Origin: Nitrospinaceae bacterium
Lineage (GTDB): Bacteria > Nitrospinota > Nitrospinia > Nitrospinales > VA-1
NCBI GenBank assembly: GCA_023271875.1
Contig: JALPWY010000006.1
Span: 1 to 62,361 of the forward strand
Length of the DNA stretch: 62,361 nt
Direction of reading: 5' to 3'
Shown: in pieces, positions 15,787 through 25,061 of the stretch
Layout of the letters: the number at the start of each line of letters is the position of its first letter
Numbering within the stretch: position 1 is the stretch's first letter
Translations under genes and position numbers: made by a program
The notes under the pieces: generated by a model
What the model saw: only the letters and a program-made list of their open reading frames with translations
What the model was told of the DNA's origin: nothing
Database searches by the model: none

Positions 15787-16458
15787 ATGGGTAAATTGTT
15801 TCGTTTAACAACTATTCGAGAGCGTCGCGTTCTTACCCCAGTAGGTTGGGTTACATTGTCAATGGCGTTTGGTTGTGTTCTGGTATTAATCATATTATTT
15901 GTTCATCCGTTTTTAGCCCCAACAAAGCCTGTTGGAGGAGATGTTTTAGTGGTTGATGTATTGAATTGGTTCTCCGATTATGATTTAAAGGAAGTGAAGG
16001 AGCAGTTTGAAAAAGGCCGCTACAAATTATTAATTACCGTTGGAAAGAAATATGAGGTTGGCCATCCGTTAGCGCATTATAAATCTGTAGCCGATGGGGC
16101 TGCGTTGCGCTTATATGCTCAAGGTGTTCTACCGGGGAAAATCATAGCGGTTCCTATAACTGTTTATCCCAGAACGGACAGGACTTATTATAAGGCGCTA
16201 GTAGTAAAAAAAAGACTTGATGAAATGGGTTTTATTCAGGTATCGATTGACGTGGCATCTATTGGTGTTCATGCTAGGCGTAGCTGGGTTTTATTTAAGA
16301 AAGCCTTCCCATTAATAGACGTCGGTGTTATTTCTCTTAGGCCCAACAGTTACGATACTTCCCGATGGTGGTTGTATAGTGCGGGCATACGAAATATTAT
16401 CTCCGAATCAATTGCCTACATATACGCGCGATTCATTTTCAGTCCACCTATTAAATAA
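15787..16458 (+). CDS. ElyC/SanA/YdcF (DUF218)-like membrane-anchored protein
   Basis: The protein of about 223 residues has a membrane anchor (GWVTLSMAFGCVLVLIILFV) followed by a Rossmann-like domain with GGDVLVVDVL, LLITVGKKYEVG, and the DUF218-type box SIGVHARRSWVLFKKAF near residue 165, then DTSRWWLYSAGIRNIISES. Family members take part in envelope or antigen polysaccharide metabolism with poorly known chemistry. I prefer the ATG at 15787 (AAAGGG upstream) to a TTG at 15721. It lies 24 bases before the DUF389 gene. Confidence 0.7.
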   Translation: MGKLFRLTTIRERRVLTPVGWVTLSMAFGCVLVLIILFVHPFLAPTKPVGGDVLVVDVLNWFSDYDLKEVKEQFEKGRYKLLITVGKKYEVGHPLAHYKSVADGAALRLYAQGVLPGKIIAVPITVYPRTDRTYYKALVVKKRLDEMGFIQVSIDVASIGVHARRSWVLFKKAFPLIDVGVISLRPNSYDTSRWWLYSAGIRNIISESIAYIYARFIFSPPIK

Positions 16459-16482
16459 AATTTAAATTTTCACAATAATACT

Positions 16483-17472
16483 ATGAAAATCATCGAAGTA
16501 ATTGCAGATGAAAGTTATATCGACAGCATTAAAAATATTGCAGATAAAAATGACGCTTCTGACTTCTGGATAGTGTCAAGCGAAGGCAAAGAACGTAAGG
16601 TTGTTCGAATTTTGGTCAAACCAGAACAACGGCAAACAATTCTGGACGCGCTTCAGGGGCTACTTTCAACTAGTCTCTCCGCTAGAGTTGTGGTCATCCC
16701 TATAGAGGCTACGTTGCCGCGAGAAGAAGAACCAGCGAAAAAAACGAAAATCATTTCCGCGGCTGAAACAACGCGCGAAGAGCTATATAACAGCATTGGT
16801 AAAAACGCTCATCTAAACCGAACCTATCTGCTATTAATTTTTTTATCAACAGTTGTTGTTGCTATTGGACTTTTGAAAGATAACGTTGCAGTAGTTATTG
16901 GCGCCATGGTTATTGCTCCTTTACTTGGGCCCAATCTGGCGATGGCTTTAGGAACAGCATTGGGTGACACGGATCTGATGTGGAAAGCGTTTAAAACTGG
17001 ACTAGCGGGTATGAGCCTAGCGCTGGTCTTATCTATCCTTATCGGTATTTTCTGGCCTTTGAATGTTGAAAGCCGGGAGCTTTTGGCACGAACATATGTT
17101 GGGCTGGACTCTGCGGTTTTAGCGATGGCTTCCGGAGCGGCGGCTGTAATATCTTTAACTTCGGGCATTCCAAGTATTCTCGTGGGTGTTATGGTGGCGG
17201 TTGCTTTGTTGCCTCCGGCTGCAACCATGGGATTAATGTTGGGCGCGGGGCAAACTGAGTTAGCATACGGAGCAGCGTTTTTGTTGGCGGTTAATATTGT
17301 GGCCATAAACCTTTCAGCTAAGCTAGCGTTCTTAGTCCAAGGAATTAAGCCAAGAACTTGGCTAGAGAAAAAAAAAGCTAAACAATCAATGCTGTCTTAC
17401 ATAATTATCTGGGTTCTAACTTTGGCTGCTCTTCTGTTTGTTATTTACTTTCATCCTGATTTTATAAAATAA
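16483..17472 (+). CDS. TIGR00341/DUF389-family membrane protein
   Basis: The 329-residue protein has a cytosolic ferredoxin-like N-terminal domain (MKIIEVIADESYIDSIKNIA) and then a six- to seven-helix membrane domain with the family boxes VVIGAMVIAPLLGPNLAMALG and ILVGVMVAVALLPPAATMG. Its function is unknown, with a transporter-like topology. It probably shares a transcript with the YdcF-like gene upstream and the MOSC gene 41 bases downstream. Confidence 0.87.
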   Translation: MKIIEVIADESYIDSIKNIADKNDASDFWIVSSEGKERKVVRILVKPEQRQTILDALQGLLSTSLSARVVVIPIEATLPREEEPAKKTKIISAAETTREELYNSIGKNAHLNRTYLLLIFLSTVVVAIGLLKDNVAVVIGAMVIAPLLGPNLAMALGTALGDTDLMWKAFKTGLAGMSLALVLSILIGIFWPLNVESRELLARTYVGLDSAVLAMASGAAAVISLTSGIPSILVGVMVAVALLPPAATMGLMLGAGQTELAYGAAFLLAVNIVAINLSAKLAFLVQGIKPRTWLEKKKAKQSMLSYIIIWVLTLAALLFVIYFHPDFIK

Positions 17473-17513
17473 TATTCTCAAATAGATTTATTTGAAGGAA
17501 ATAATTAATTCTA

Positions 17514-18137
17514 ATGAAAGTTTTGTCTGTCCATGTTGGATCCTTACAAGAAATGCTACGAAATGGAAAAAAAATTCGGACAGGAATTTTTAAACAGCCG
17601 ACTGAGGGGCCGATAAAAGTCACACGACTCGGATTAGAAGGAGATGACCAAGCAAATAAGAAACTGCATGGTGGAATATATAAAGCAATCTGCGTTTATC
17701 CTTCAGAACACTATGACCTATGGAAAGAAGAATTAGGAAAACCGGATTTGTCCTTCGGAGATTTTGGTGAGAACTTAACCACTGTCGGATTGATGGAAGG
17801 TGATATTTGCCTAGGCGACCGACTGCGTATTGGGTCAGTTGAAATGGTTGTGACTCAGCCGAGAGAGCCTTGCATTACCCTTAACGCACGGCTGGATGCA
17901 AAAGACTTGTCGGTGCGTATTCTTAAATCGGGTCGTAGCGGTTTCTATTGTTCGGTCCAGCGAGAAGGAACCATAGAAAATGGTGATTCCATTGGGTACA
18001 TAAGTAGAGATGAGAATAAGGTTTCGGTATCAGATTTTAATTGCATAATTAATGGGGAGACAGAGGTTGCGGATATTATTTTTCGAGCTTCTAAAATAGA
18101 TGCCTTACCGTCGAGGCTAAAAAGTCAATTTTTATAA
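17514..18137 (+). CDS. MOSC-domain protein (YiiM-like)
   Basis: The 207-residue protein carries a MOSC domain: RLGLEGDDQANKKLHGGIYK, FGDFGENLTTVGL, GSVEMVVTQPREPCITL with the conserved Cys (near residue 120), and SGRSGFYCSVQREG. MOSC proteins handle molybdenum cofactor-linked sulfur; YiiM-type members reduce N-hydroxylated compounds together with an electron donor. There is no partner nearby. The C-terminal 35 residues are more variable. Confidence 0.85.
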   Translation: MKVLSVHVGSLQEMLRNGKKIRTGIFKQPTEGPIKVTRLGLEGDDQANKKLHGGIYKAICVYPSEHYDLWKEELGKPDLSFGDFGENLTTVGLMEGDICLGDRLRIGSVEMVVTQPREPCITLNARLDAKDLSVRILKSGRSGFYCSVQREGTIENGDSIGYISRDENKVSVSDFNCIINGETEVADIIFRASKIDALPSRLKSQFL

Positions 18138-18226
18138 AGACGAATTGGTTGAAAGTTTAAGTGATAACGCCTTTTTTAATTACAATATACTCAATTGTCC
18201 AAAAAAGCTTTCTAGAGCCTCACGAG

Positions 18227-18646
18227 CTACTCCCCAATTAAATGAAGATGAATTTTACGCGTGTGCGCTTGTCTTCGATGTTCGAATAGATAAATATCCT
18301 GCCAAGTCCCTAGAGAGGGGCTCCCTGAATTTACTGGAATTGATATCTGGGTTTGTGTGAGAGCAGACCGAATATGTGCGGGCATATCATCGAGCCCCTC
18401 CGAGCGGTGAAGATAGCTCGCACTGCCTTCTGGAACCAGTTGCTGAAAAAACTTCGTTAGGTCATGCAACACATCTGGATCTGCATTTTCCTGAATGATA
18501 ATCGATGCTGAAGTATGGGGAACAAAAATAGTTAATAATCCTGTAGAAAATTTTTGTTGGGTCACCCAAAGCTTAATTTTTGGGGTGATATTGTAGAGGC
18601 CTTTGCCCTTTGTTGAAGTGGACAATTTGTGGTTTGCTTGCTGCAC
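18227..18646 (-). CDS. yjbQ: YjbQ family (UPF0047; secondary thiamine-phosphate synthase-like)
   Basis: The 139-residue protein matches UPF0047: FVPHTSASIIIQENADPDVL, a central RSEGLDDMPAHIRSAL, and a C-terminal LGTWQDIYLFEHRR. The conserved His and Asp residues of the putative active site are present. YjbQ can partially replace ThiE in E. coli, but its natural substrate is unsettled. A proper thiE lies at 32296, so it is not the main thiamine-phosphate synthase. Confidence 0.87.
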   Translation of the reverse strand: MQQANHKLSTSTKGKGLYNITPKIKLWVTQQKFSTGLLTIFVPHTSASIIIQENADPDVLHDLTKFFQQLVPEGSASYLHRSEGLDDMPAHIRSALTQTQISIPVNSGSPSLGTWQDIYLFEHRRQAHTRKIHLHLIGE

Positions 18647-18904
18647 AGGAATCTCAGTGGATGAGTATAAACAATTTGAAGCTGACTTAAGATATCAGCA
18701 TATCTGCTTTAAAGTAAGGTGTCTACGGTCATTGAAAAAACATAGGAACAGAACATTCCAAAACCAACTATTATTAAAGAAACATTTTTGATTACCACTT
18801 TAGAAAACCGTGTCACACTGATAGTATATGCAAACGCATACTCTATAAAGGAAATACCAAAAACTGGACGTAGTCTTTATTGAAACTAAAAACAGGAGAC
18901 AAAT

Positions 18905-20335
18905 ATGGCTGTGCCCCCTGATAAGGAAGTGAGCTTTCTTGAAAGTGTAAACCTTTCGTTTGATACGGCTTTGGCTACTCTTGATATCCCCGAAGGCATG
19001 GCTCAATACATAAAAAATGTAAATAATGTATATCAAGTTCGTTTTCCAGTAAAAATCAATGGCCAGGTGGAAAACTTCGTTGGGTGGCGTTCAGTCCATA
19101 GTGATCACCAACTTCCCGCCAAGGGTGGCATCCGATTTGCCCCTAATGTTAATCAGGATGAAGTAGAGGCCTTGGCTGCGCTTATGAGTTATAAATGCGC
19201 ATTAGTTGATGTTCCTTTTGGTGGTTCTAAGGGTGGATTACTTATCAATCCGAGACAATATGATCGTGAGGCTATGGAAAAAATCACCCGCCGTTTTGCG
19301 TACGAATTAATTCAAAAAGATTATATTGGATCAGGTGTTAACGTTCCCGCACCCGACATGGGCACAGGGCAGAGAGAAATGTCGTGGATAGTGAGTACTT
19401 ACGCAGCTCACGGTCCCAAAGATACAGATTATTTTGGTTGTGTTACTGGCAAACCCGTTTCTTTAGGTGGTATTCATGGTCGTGTTGAGGCGACTGGGCG
19501 TGGAGTTGTGTTTGGGCTTCGAGAGTTTTTTCGTCATCCCGAGGATGTTAAGTATGCACGCTTGGAAGGAGATACCCTAGAGGGCAAAGAAATCATTATT
19601 CAGGGTCTCGGTAACGTGGGTTACCATACTTCAAAAATTCTGGAAGAAGAAGACGGTGCTAAGATCATTGCTATTTTGGAATGGGATGGTGGTATTTATG
19701 ATAAAAAAGGTCTCAATGTAGAAGAGGTTTATCAATATAAAATAGCAAATAAGGGTGGGATCAAAGGATTTGCGAAAGGACAATATTTTGAAAAGAGCGA
19801 AAAACTTTTAGAGCAAGAATGCGATATTCTTATTCCGGCAGCAAGGGAAGGAGTTATTAATCAGTCTAATGCTCTACATATTAAAGCTAAACTCATTGCA
19901 GAGGCAGCGAATGGGCCGGTAACTTTCAAAGCGGAAACTATTCTTAATGAGATGGGAGTTGTGATTATCCCAGATGTGTATCTTAATGCTGGAGGGGTCA
20001 CCGTTTCGTATTTTGAGTGGATCAAAAACCTCTCACACATTAGATTTGGCCGAATGGGAAGGCGGTATGAAGAAAATAAAAATAATTTATTTATAAAAGC
20101 TATTGAGCAGTCTGGCAAAAAATTATCAGAAAAATTAGTTTCACAGATCGGGCAAGGTCCTGTTGAGCTTGATTTGGTTCGGTCGGGACTCGACGATACA
20201 ATGCGGAACGCCTTCCAGGAAATTCGTGAACGTTACTGGAAAGAAAAGAAGGTGAAAAGTTATCGAACGTCGGCGATGTCAATCTCTATAGAAAAAATTT
20301 ATGAGCGTTATAGTATCATGGGTATCTATCCATAA
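18905..20335 (+). CDS. Glu/Leu/Phe/Val dehydrogenase (glutamate dehydrogenase-type)
   Basis: The 476-residue enzyme has the dehydrogenase dimerisation domain with PAKGGIRFAPNVNQDEVEAL, the catalytic-lysine box DVPFGGSKGGLLINP, and VPAPDMGTGQREMSW, followed by the NAD(P)-binding domain with GLGNVGYHTSK (GxGNxG). This catalyses reversible oxidative deamination, most likely of glutamate, linking nitrogen and carbon metabolism. It is longer than hexameric bacterial GDH (about 420-450) because of a longer C-terminus (RERYWKEKKVKSYRTSAMSI). The gene stands alone and precedes purM by 89 bases. Confidence 0.88.
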   Translation: MAVPPDKEVSFLESVNLSFDTALATLDIPEGMAQYIKNVNNVYQVRFPVKINGQVENFVGWRSVHSDHQLPAKGGIRFAPNVNQDEVEALAALMSYKCALVDVPFGGSKGGLLINPRQYDREAMEKITRRFAYELIQKDYIGSGVNVPAPDMGTGQREMSWIVSTYAAHGPKDTDYFGCVTGKPVSLGGIHGRVEATGRGVVFGLREFFRHPEDVKYARLEGDTLEGKEIIIQGLGNVGYHTSKILEEEDGAKIIAILEWDGGIYDKKGLNVEEVYQYKIANKGGIKGFAKGQYFEKSEKLLEQECDILIPAAREGVINQSNALHIKAKLIAEAANGPVTFKAETILNEMGVVIIPDVYLNAGGVTVSYFEWIKNLSHIRFGRMGRRYEENKNNLFIKAIEQSGKKLSEKLVSQIGQGPVELDLVRSGLDDTMRNAFQEIRERYWKEKKVKSYRTSAMSISIEKIYERYSIMGIYP

Positions 20336-20424
20336 CCTTTTTTTAGGTATCATCTTCGTTACTCCGGAATAGTGGTATATTGACCCCCCGGTGGTTTTTT
20401 GTTTAAAACTTTTTAAGGTCCAGC

Positions 20425-21528
20425 ATGCCCGACCCGCAAGACAACTTCCAGTCTCAGTATGAACAAAGCGGTGTTTCTAGTCGAGGAGCAGAGGATGCGC
20501 TTTCCAGACTTTTGGAACATGTTCTTCCTACAAGAAAATTTAGTAAACGTTTTCCTTTAGCAGCCGATATCGGATATTTTGCAAACGTTATAAATATTGG
20601 TGGCGGGCAAGGTATTGCTTTTGGTACCGATGGTGTTGGGACTAAGGTTATTATAGCGGAACTTATGGATCGTTACGACACGATTGGTATTGACTGCGTA
20701 GCCATGAACGTTAATGACCTGATTTGCGTTGGCGCGAGACCGGTGAGCATGGTTGATTACATTGGTTGTTCGTTTACCGATGCAAGAATCTTTTCAGAAA
20801 TTGGAAAGGGTCTCGCCGAGGGGGCTAGGCAGGGAGAGATCAGTATTTCTGGTGGTGAAATTTCGCAGATCAAAGAAATTATCAATGGTGTGGATCTCAT
20901 TGGTGCATGTATAGGACACGTTTCGATCGATAAAGTTAATACAGGAAAAGATATCCAGCCGGGTAATATAATTGTTGGTCTTGCTTCAAGTGGAGTGCAC
21001 TCAAACGGGCTGACTCTGGCGAGGAGAATTTTACTTGGTGAAACGTGGGAAGAACAAAAAAAGAATATCAATAAATTTGAAGAGCGGCTTGGGCGTACTC
21101 TTGGAGAGGAATTGCTAGAACCTACTCGCATCTACGTGAAACCGATTATGGAAATACTTGGTGAGGGCATTGACCTTAAAGCAATGGTTCATATAACAAG
21201 TGGGGGCTATAGCAATCTGAATCGTGTGGAAAATGATAACATTCGTTTCGTGATTGATCCGTCGCCACCTGTCCCCGAGGTATTCAAACTTCTTCAGGAA
21301 AGAGGTGAAGTTTCTGATGCGGAGATGTATGAGGTATTCAACATGGGAACTGGATTTATTGTTATTGTGAATGGAATGGAAGAACTAAATAAAATATCAG
21401 CAATTTCTAAAAAATATGGCGTAGTTGCTCAAATGATTGGGTGTGTCGAATCTTGTCAGGGCAAAGAAGTTACCATTCCGGAATTTGACCTGATAGGTAG
21501 AGGACAAAAAATTACAAAAATTAAATAG
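20425..21528 (+). CDS. purM: Phosphoribosylformylglycinamidine cyclo-ligase
   Basis: The 367-residue enzyme is AIR synthetase of purine biosynthesis, which closes the imidazole ring of FGAM using ATP. Family motifs are the N-terminal YEQSGVSSRGAEDALSRL, FGTDGVGTKVIIAE, the metal/nucleotide box DCVAMNVNDLICVGARPVS, SGGEISQ, and VGLASSGVHSNGLTL with GGYSNLNRV in place of the usual GG-x-x-NLPR. The length is slightly above the usual 345-350. It is convergent with the transporter at 21606. Confidence 0.93.
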   Translation: MPDPQDNFQSQYEQSGVSSRGAEDALSRLLEHVLPTRKFSKRFPLAADIGYFANVINIGGGQGIAFGTDGVGTKVIIAELMDRYDTIGIDCVAMNVNDLICVGARPVSMVDYIGCSFTDARIFSEIGKGLAEGARQGEISISGGEISQIKEIINGVDLIGACIGHVSIDKVNTGKDIQPGNIIVGLASSGVHSNGLTLARRILLGETWEEQKKNINKFEERLGRTLGEELLEPTRIYVKPIMEILGEGIDLKAMVHITSGGYSNLNRVENDNIRFVIDPSPPVPEVFKLLQERGEVSDAEMYEVFNMGTGFIVIVNGMEELNKISAISKKYGVVAQMIGCVESCQGKEVTIPEFDLIGRGQKITKIK

Positions 21529-21605
21529 TCTGTAAACTGTTTCCGTATAAATAAATATCCTAAGATATGCGGGAGGTTTAGAAAGATTTACCTATAAAAT
21601 TGTTG

Positions 21606-22964
21606 TTAGACAAACTTCGCGCAGAAAACCAAAAAAACTGCAACTGGACTGATATAGCGGATGAGAAATCCCCACACATGTCCCCAATGAAATTTTGTTT
21701 CATATTTTTCAATTTCTTCTTCCGCAGATTTTGTTCCCCATACCCAACCGACAAAAATTGCTGTTAGCATTCCGCCTAATGGTAATAAGTAGTTAGAGGC
21801 AATATTATCGACGTGGTCAAAAAAATTCATATCAAATAGTTTGGCCTCTGAAAGCACTCCAAAAGACAAACCAGAAGGTACCCCGAAAGCAAAGATAGTG
21901 ACAGACGTAACAAGCACAGCTTTTTTTCTGTCCCATTTTCTTTGGTCGATAAAGTAGGCCACTACTACTTCCAAAAGGGATATACCCGAAGTTATTGCTG
22001 CGATGGCAAGTAAGGTAAAGAAAATGATTGAAACCAGATTACCAAATGGCATACCCACAAAAACAGCCGGCAAAACGCTAAACACAAGACTAGGTCCTTC
22101 GGTTGGCTCGAGTCCCATGGCGAATACCGCAGGGAATATAACCATACCGACCAGTAGTGCGATTACAGTGTCAAAGATAACCACGTACACCGTTGCGGAG
22201 GTTAAGTTTTCTTGTTCAGGAAGGTAGCTTCCATAAGTGAGCATGCAGCCCATGCCAAGGCTGAGTGAAAAAAAGGCCTGTCCTAATGCGATTAAAATTG
22301 TTTGAGGGCCAATTTTACTAAAGTCGGGTTTTAAGTAAAATTCAATACCTTCCATTGCACCTGGGAGTGTCAATGCGCGAAACATAAGAAAGATAAGGAT
22401 AATCACCAGGGTTGGCATCAAAACTTTGCAGGCCTTCTCAATACCACCGTGAATACCGCGTAAAACAATGCCAACGCAAATTGCCATGAAAAGAGCGTGA
22501 TAAAAAAGAACTTCCCATGTATTACCAATAAAGGAACCAAAAAATTGTCCCGCTTCTTTTGGTGAAGAGAAATTACTCATTGTATGAGTGAATGCTTTAA
22601 CAACATAAGCTAGTGTCCATCCACCCACCACTGCATAAAAGGAAAGGATAAAAAAACCAGCTAGTACTCCCATGTAACCGATCTTAACCCAATGGGATTT
22701 AGGTTTTAATGACTGAAATGCTCCAACTGGATTGAGGCAGGTTTTTCTGCCAATGGTAAATTCGGCGAGCATAATTGGGAGTCCTACAGCGATAGTGCAA
22801 AGAATATAAATTAAAACGAAAGCACCTCCCCCATTTTGACCTACGATATATGGAAATTTCCAAATGTTGCCGAGTCCCACGGCAGAACCTGATGCCGCCA
22901 AAATAAACCCTAGGCGGGTATTCCACAGTCCGCGTGATTTTTTATGGTTATTTCTTATTACCAT
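21606..22964 (-). CDS. Sodium-dependent transporter, neurotransmitter:sodium symporter (SNF/NSS) family
   Basis: The protein of about 452 residues has the LeuT fold with 11-12 helices. The first helix carries the Na+- and substrate-binding signature LGFILAASGSAVGLGNIWKF PYI, and helix 6 the GQAFFSLSLGMG unwound segment. Bacterial members take up amino acids with Na+. The downstream ATG at 22964 (MVIRNNHKK) fits family N-termini; a GTG at 22997 would add 11 residues. A Na+ gradient could come from the hppA pump at 46119, but that is inference. Confidence 0.88.
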   Translation of the reverse strand: MVIRNNHKKSRGLWNTRLGFILAASGSAVGLGNIWKFPYIVGQNGGGAFVLIYILCTIAVGLPIMLAEFTIGRKTCLNPVGAFQSLKPKSHWVKIGYMGVLAGFFILSFYAVVGGWTLAYVVKAFTHTMSNFSSPKEAGQFFGSFIGNTWEVLFYHALFMAICVGIVLRGIHGGIEKACKVLMPTLVIILIFLMFRALTLPGAMEGIEFYLKPDFSKIGPQTILIALGQAFFSLSLGMGCMLTYGSYLPEQENLTSATVYVVIFDTVIALLVGMVIFPAVFAMGLEPTEGPSLVFSVLPAVFVGMPFGNLVSIIFFTLLAIAAITSGISLLEVVVAYFIDQRKWDRKKAVLVTSVTIFAFGVPSGLSFGVLSEAKLFDMNFFDHVDNIASNYLLPLGGMLTAIFVGWVWGTKSAEEEIEKYETKFHWGHVWGFLIRYISPVAVFLVFCAKFV

Positions 22965-23078
22965 GTAGAAATAAAAGATAGTGGTGGAGAATGCCACGGT
23001 ATCATAAAAATTAATGTAAAATAAATTTAAGAGTTATTAATGTAAAAACCACATTTTTACACCTTCCAAGTATTTTTG

Positions 23079-23110
23079 GATGAAAAGATGAAAAGATGAA
23101 AAGATGAAAA
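23079..23110 (+). repeat. Four tandem GATGAAAA repeats forming the uvrC leader and start
   Basis: Four perfect 8-bp units run directly into the uvrC ATG, which lies in the fourth unit. Each of the first three ATGs reads Met-Lys-Arg-stop, and each stop (TGA) overlaps the next ATG. Because the unit is eight bases, a gain or loss by slippage changes the number of mini-ORFs and the distance from the promoter without changing UvrC. Confidence 0.85.
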
Positions 23111-24948
23111 CAGATATTACTAAAATTTTAACTACAATTCCTAAATTGCCCGGTATTTATATCATGAAGGATTGTCGAGGGGAAATTCTTTACATTGGCA
23201 AGGCAAAATCCCTAAAAACCCGGGTCGGTTCCTACTTTCAAAAATCTCGCCACATGCCGATTAGAACAAGAATTTTCACCGATAAGGTGCAAGATATTAA
23301 ATTCTTAACGACCGAAACAGAAGCAGAAGCATTGATTCTTGAAAGTAATTTTATTAAAAAACATCAGCCTAGATATAATGTTTTACTCAAAGATGACAAA
23401 CATTATCCATATCTTCGTCTGACCACGCAGGAAAGATTTCCAAGGCTGGAAGTGGTTCGTCGTGTTAAAAAGGACAGTGCTACCTATTTCGGACCCTATA
23501 CCATGGTCAAAGAAATAAGGGAAACTATCCGGCTGATATATAAAATTTTTCCACTTCGGCAAAGCAAGGACCGTTTGGATGGCACGGCAATAAGAAGGCC
23601 ATGCTTAAACTACCAAATGGGTAGATGCCTAGCTCCCTGCGCAGGATACCCTTCAGAGATGGAGTACAATCAAATTGTTCAAGACGTAGTGCTTTTTTTA
23701 AAGGGTAAAAATAATGCGTTAGTGAAAAGTTTAGAAAAAAAAATGAAGTTGGCAGCGCATCAATTAAATTATGAAGAGGCGGGAGTTTATAGAGATAAAA
23801 TTTTAGCGGTAAAAACAGTTTTAGGCAAACAAAAGATCATATCCACCTCCCTCGAAGATCAGGATATTCTTGGCTATTGCCGTGATCATAGTCAGGCAAT
23901 GGTTCAGGTTCTTGTTGTGCGAAACGGGAAAATGGTTGGTGAAAAAATATATAAAATAAAAGGCCTGACAGATATTGATGATAATGAGATTTTATCATCG
24001 TTTCTTAAGCAGCATTACATTGACCAAATTCTTCTTCCAAAAGAAATCCTTTTGCCACATTCAATAGATGATGTTTTGCTCATATCAGATTGGTTGTCGA
24101 AAAAAAAGAAAGGTCGTGTTCGTATAGAGATTCCTTCGAGGGGAAAAAAGAAAGATCTTGTGCGGATGGCAGAGGAAAATGCTAACTTTGCATTGAGAAC
24201 AGAATTGGATAAGGGAGAGCTTGGCCTTCGAAGCCTCGATGAACTGAAAGAAACTCTAGGGCTAAAATATTTCCCAGAAGTAATCGAAGGATTTGATATA
24301 TCAAATATTTCTGGAAAGCATGCGGTGGGGTCAGTTGTGGTTTTCAAAAATGGTGTCGCAGAAAATTCAAAATACCGACGATATAAAATAGCTGATGTCA
24401 AAAGCATTGATGATTATGCGATGTTACGAGAAATAATCAATAGAAGGTACCGTCGTCTTTTGAGAGAGAAAAAAGCGATCCCAAACCTCATTTTAATTGA
24501 CGGCGGACTGGGGCACCTGTCCAGTGCTGAAAAAGTAATCCGCGAATTGGGTCTTTTAGGGAAAATTGACTTGGCCTGTATCGCAAAAGGAAAATTTCGT
24601 AATACTATTGAGACTGACGAGATATTATTGCCTGGGAAAAAACAGCCAATTTATTTTCGGGAAAATGCTCCCTCTCGGTTTTTACTACAACGTATTCGAG
24701 ACGAGTCCCATCGATTTGCAATATCATACCACCGAAAACTACGTGATAAGAGCTCGCTGAGCTCACCGTTGGAGTTGATTTCAGGAATAGGAAAAAAAAG
24801 GCGCTTGCTGCTTCTTAAAAGTTTTGGAAGTCTTGATGCTATAAGAAAATCTTCAATAATTCAGTTGCAAACTGTGCCGGGAATCACAGAAAACCTAGCT
24901 AAAAAAATAATAATCAGTTTGGGATCCGATCAGGCCAAAAATAACTAA
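23104..24948 (+). CDS. uvrC: Excinuclease ABC subunit C
   Basis: The 614-residue UvrC makes both incisions in nucleotide excision repair with UvrAB. Domains in order: GIY-YIG nuclease (PGIYIMKDCRGEILYIGKAK, about 14-33), a cysteine-containing RRPCLNYQMGRCLAPC segment, the UVR domain that binds UvrB (about 200-235), the RNase H-like endonuclease domain (EGFDISNISGKHAVGS and LILIDGGLG), and C-terminal tandem helix-hairpin-helix. Length is normal. The ATG at 23104 is the last of four repeated ATGs; no clear Shine-Dalgarno is seen apart from AAAAG in the repeats. Confidence 0.95.
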   Translation: MKTDITKILTTIPKLPGIYIMKDCRGEILYIGKAKSLKTRVGSYFQKSRHMPIRTRIFTDKVQDIKFLTTETEAEALILESNFIKKHQPRYNVLLKDDKHYPYLRLTTQERFPRLEVVRRVKKDSATYFGPYTMVKEIRETIRLIYKIFPLRQSKDRLDGTAIRRPCLNYQMGRCLAPCAGYPSEMEYNQIVQDVVLFLKGKNNALVKSLEKKMKLAAHQLNYEEAGVYRDKILAVKTVLGKQKIISTSLEDQDILGYCRDHSQAMVQVLVVRNGKMVGEKIYKIKGLTDIDDNEILSSFLKQHYIDQILLPKEILLPHSIDDVLLISDWLSKKKKGRVRIEIPSRGKKKDLVRMAEENANFALRTELDKGELGLRSLDELKETLGLKYFPEVIEGFDISNISGKHAVGSVVVFKNGVAENSKYRRYKIADVKSIDDYAMLREIINRRYRRLLREKKAIPNLILIDGGLGHLSSAEKVIRELGLLGKIDLACIAKGKFRNTIETDEILLPGKKQPIYFRENAPSRFLLQRIRDESHRFAISYHRKLRDKSSLSSPLELISGIGKKRRLLLLKSFGSLDAIRKSSIIQLQTVPGITENLAKKIIISLGSDQAKNN

Positions 24949-25061
24949 GATTTAATATCCCAAATGACGACAAGATGGTTAGGATGAATTGGCTCCCTAG
25001 GGGCCAAAAACCGTTTAAATTTGCTAAATCATTGATTATTATTAATTTTTAATGTGGATAA

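Noticed and set aside
18800-19036. Minus-strand frame opposite the start of the dehydrogenase
   Set aside because: It overlaps the well-supported dehydrogenase start and shows low-complexity hydrophobic sequence only.
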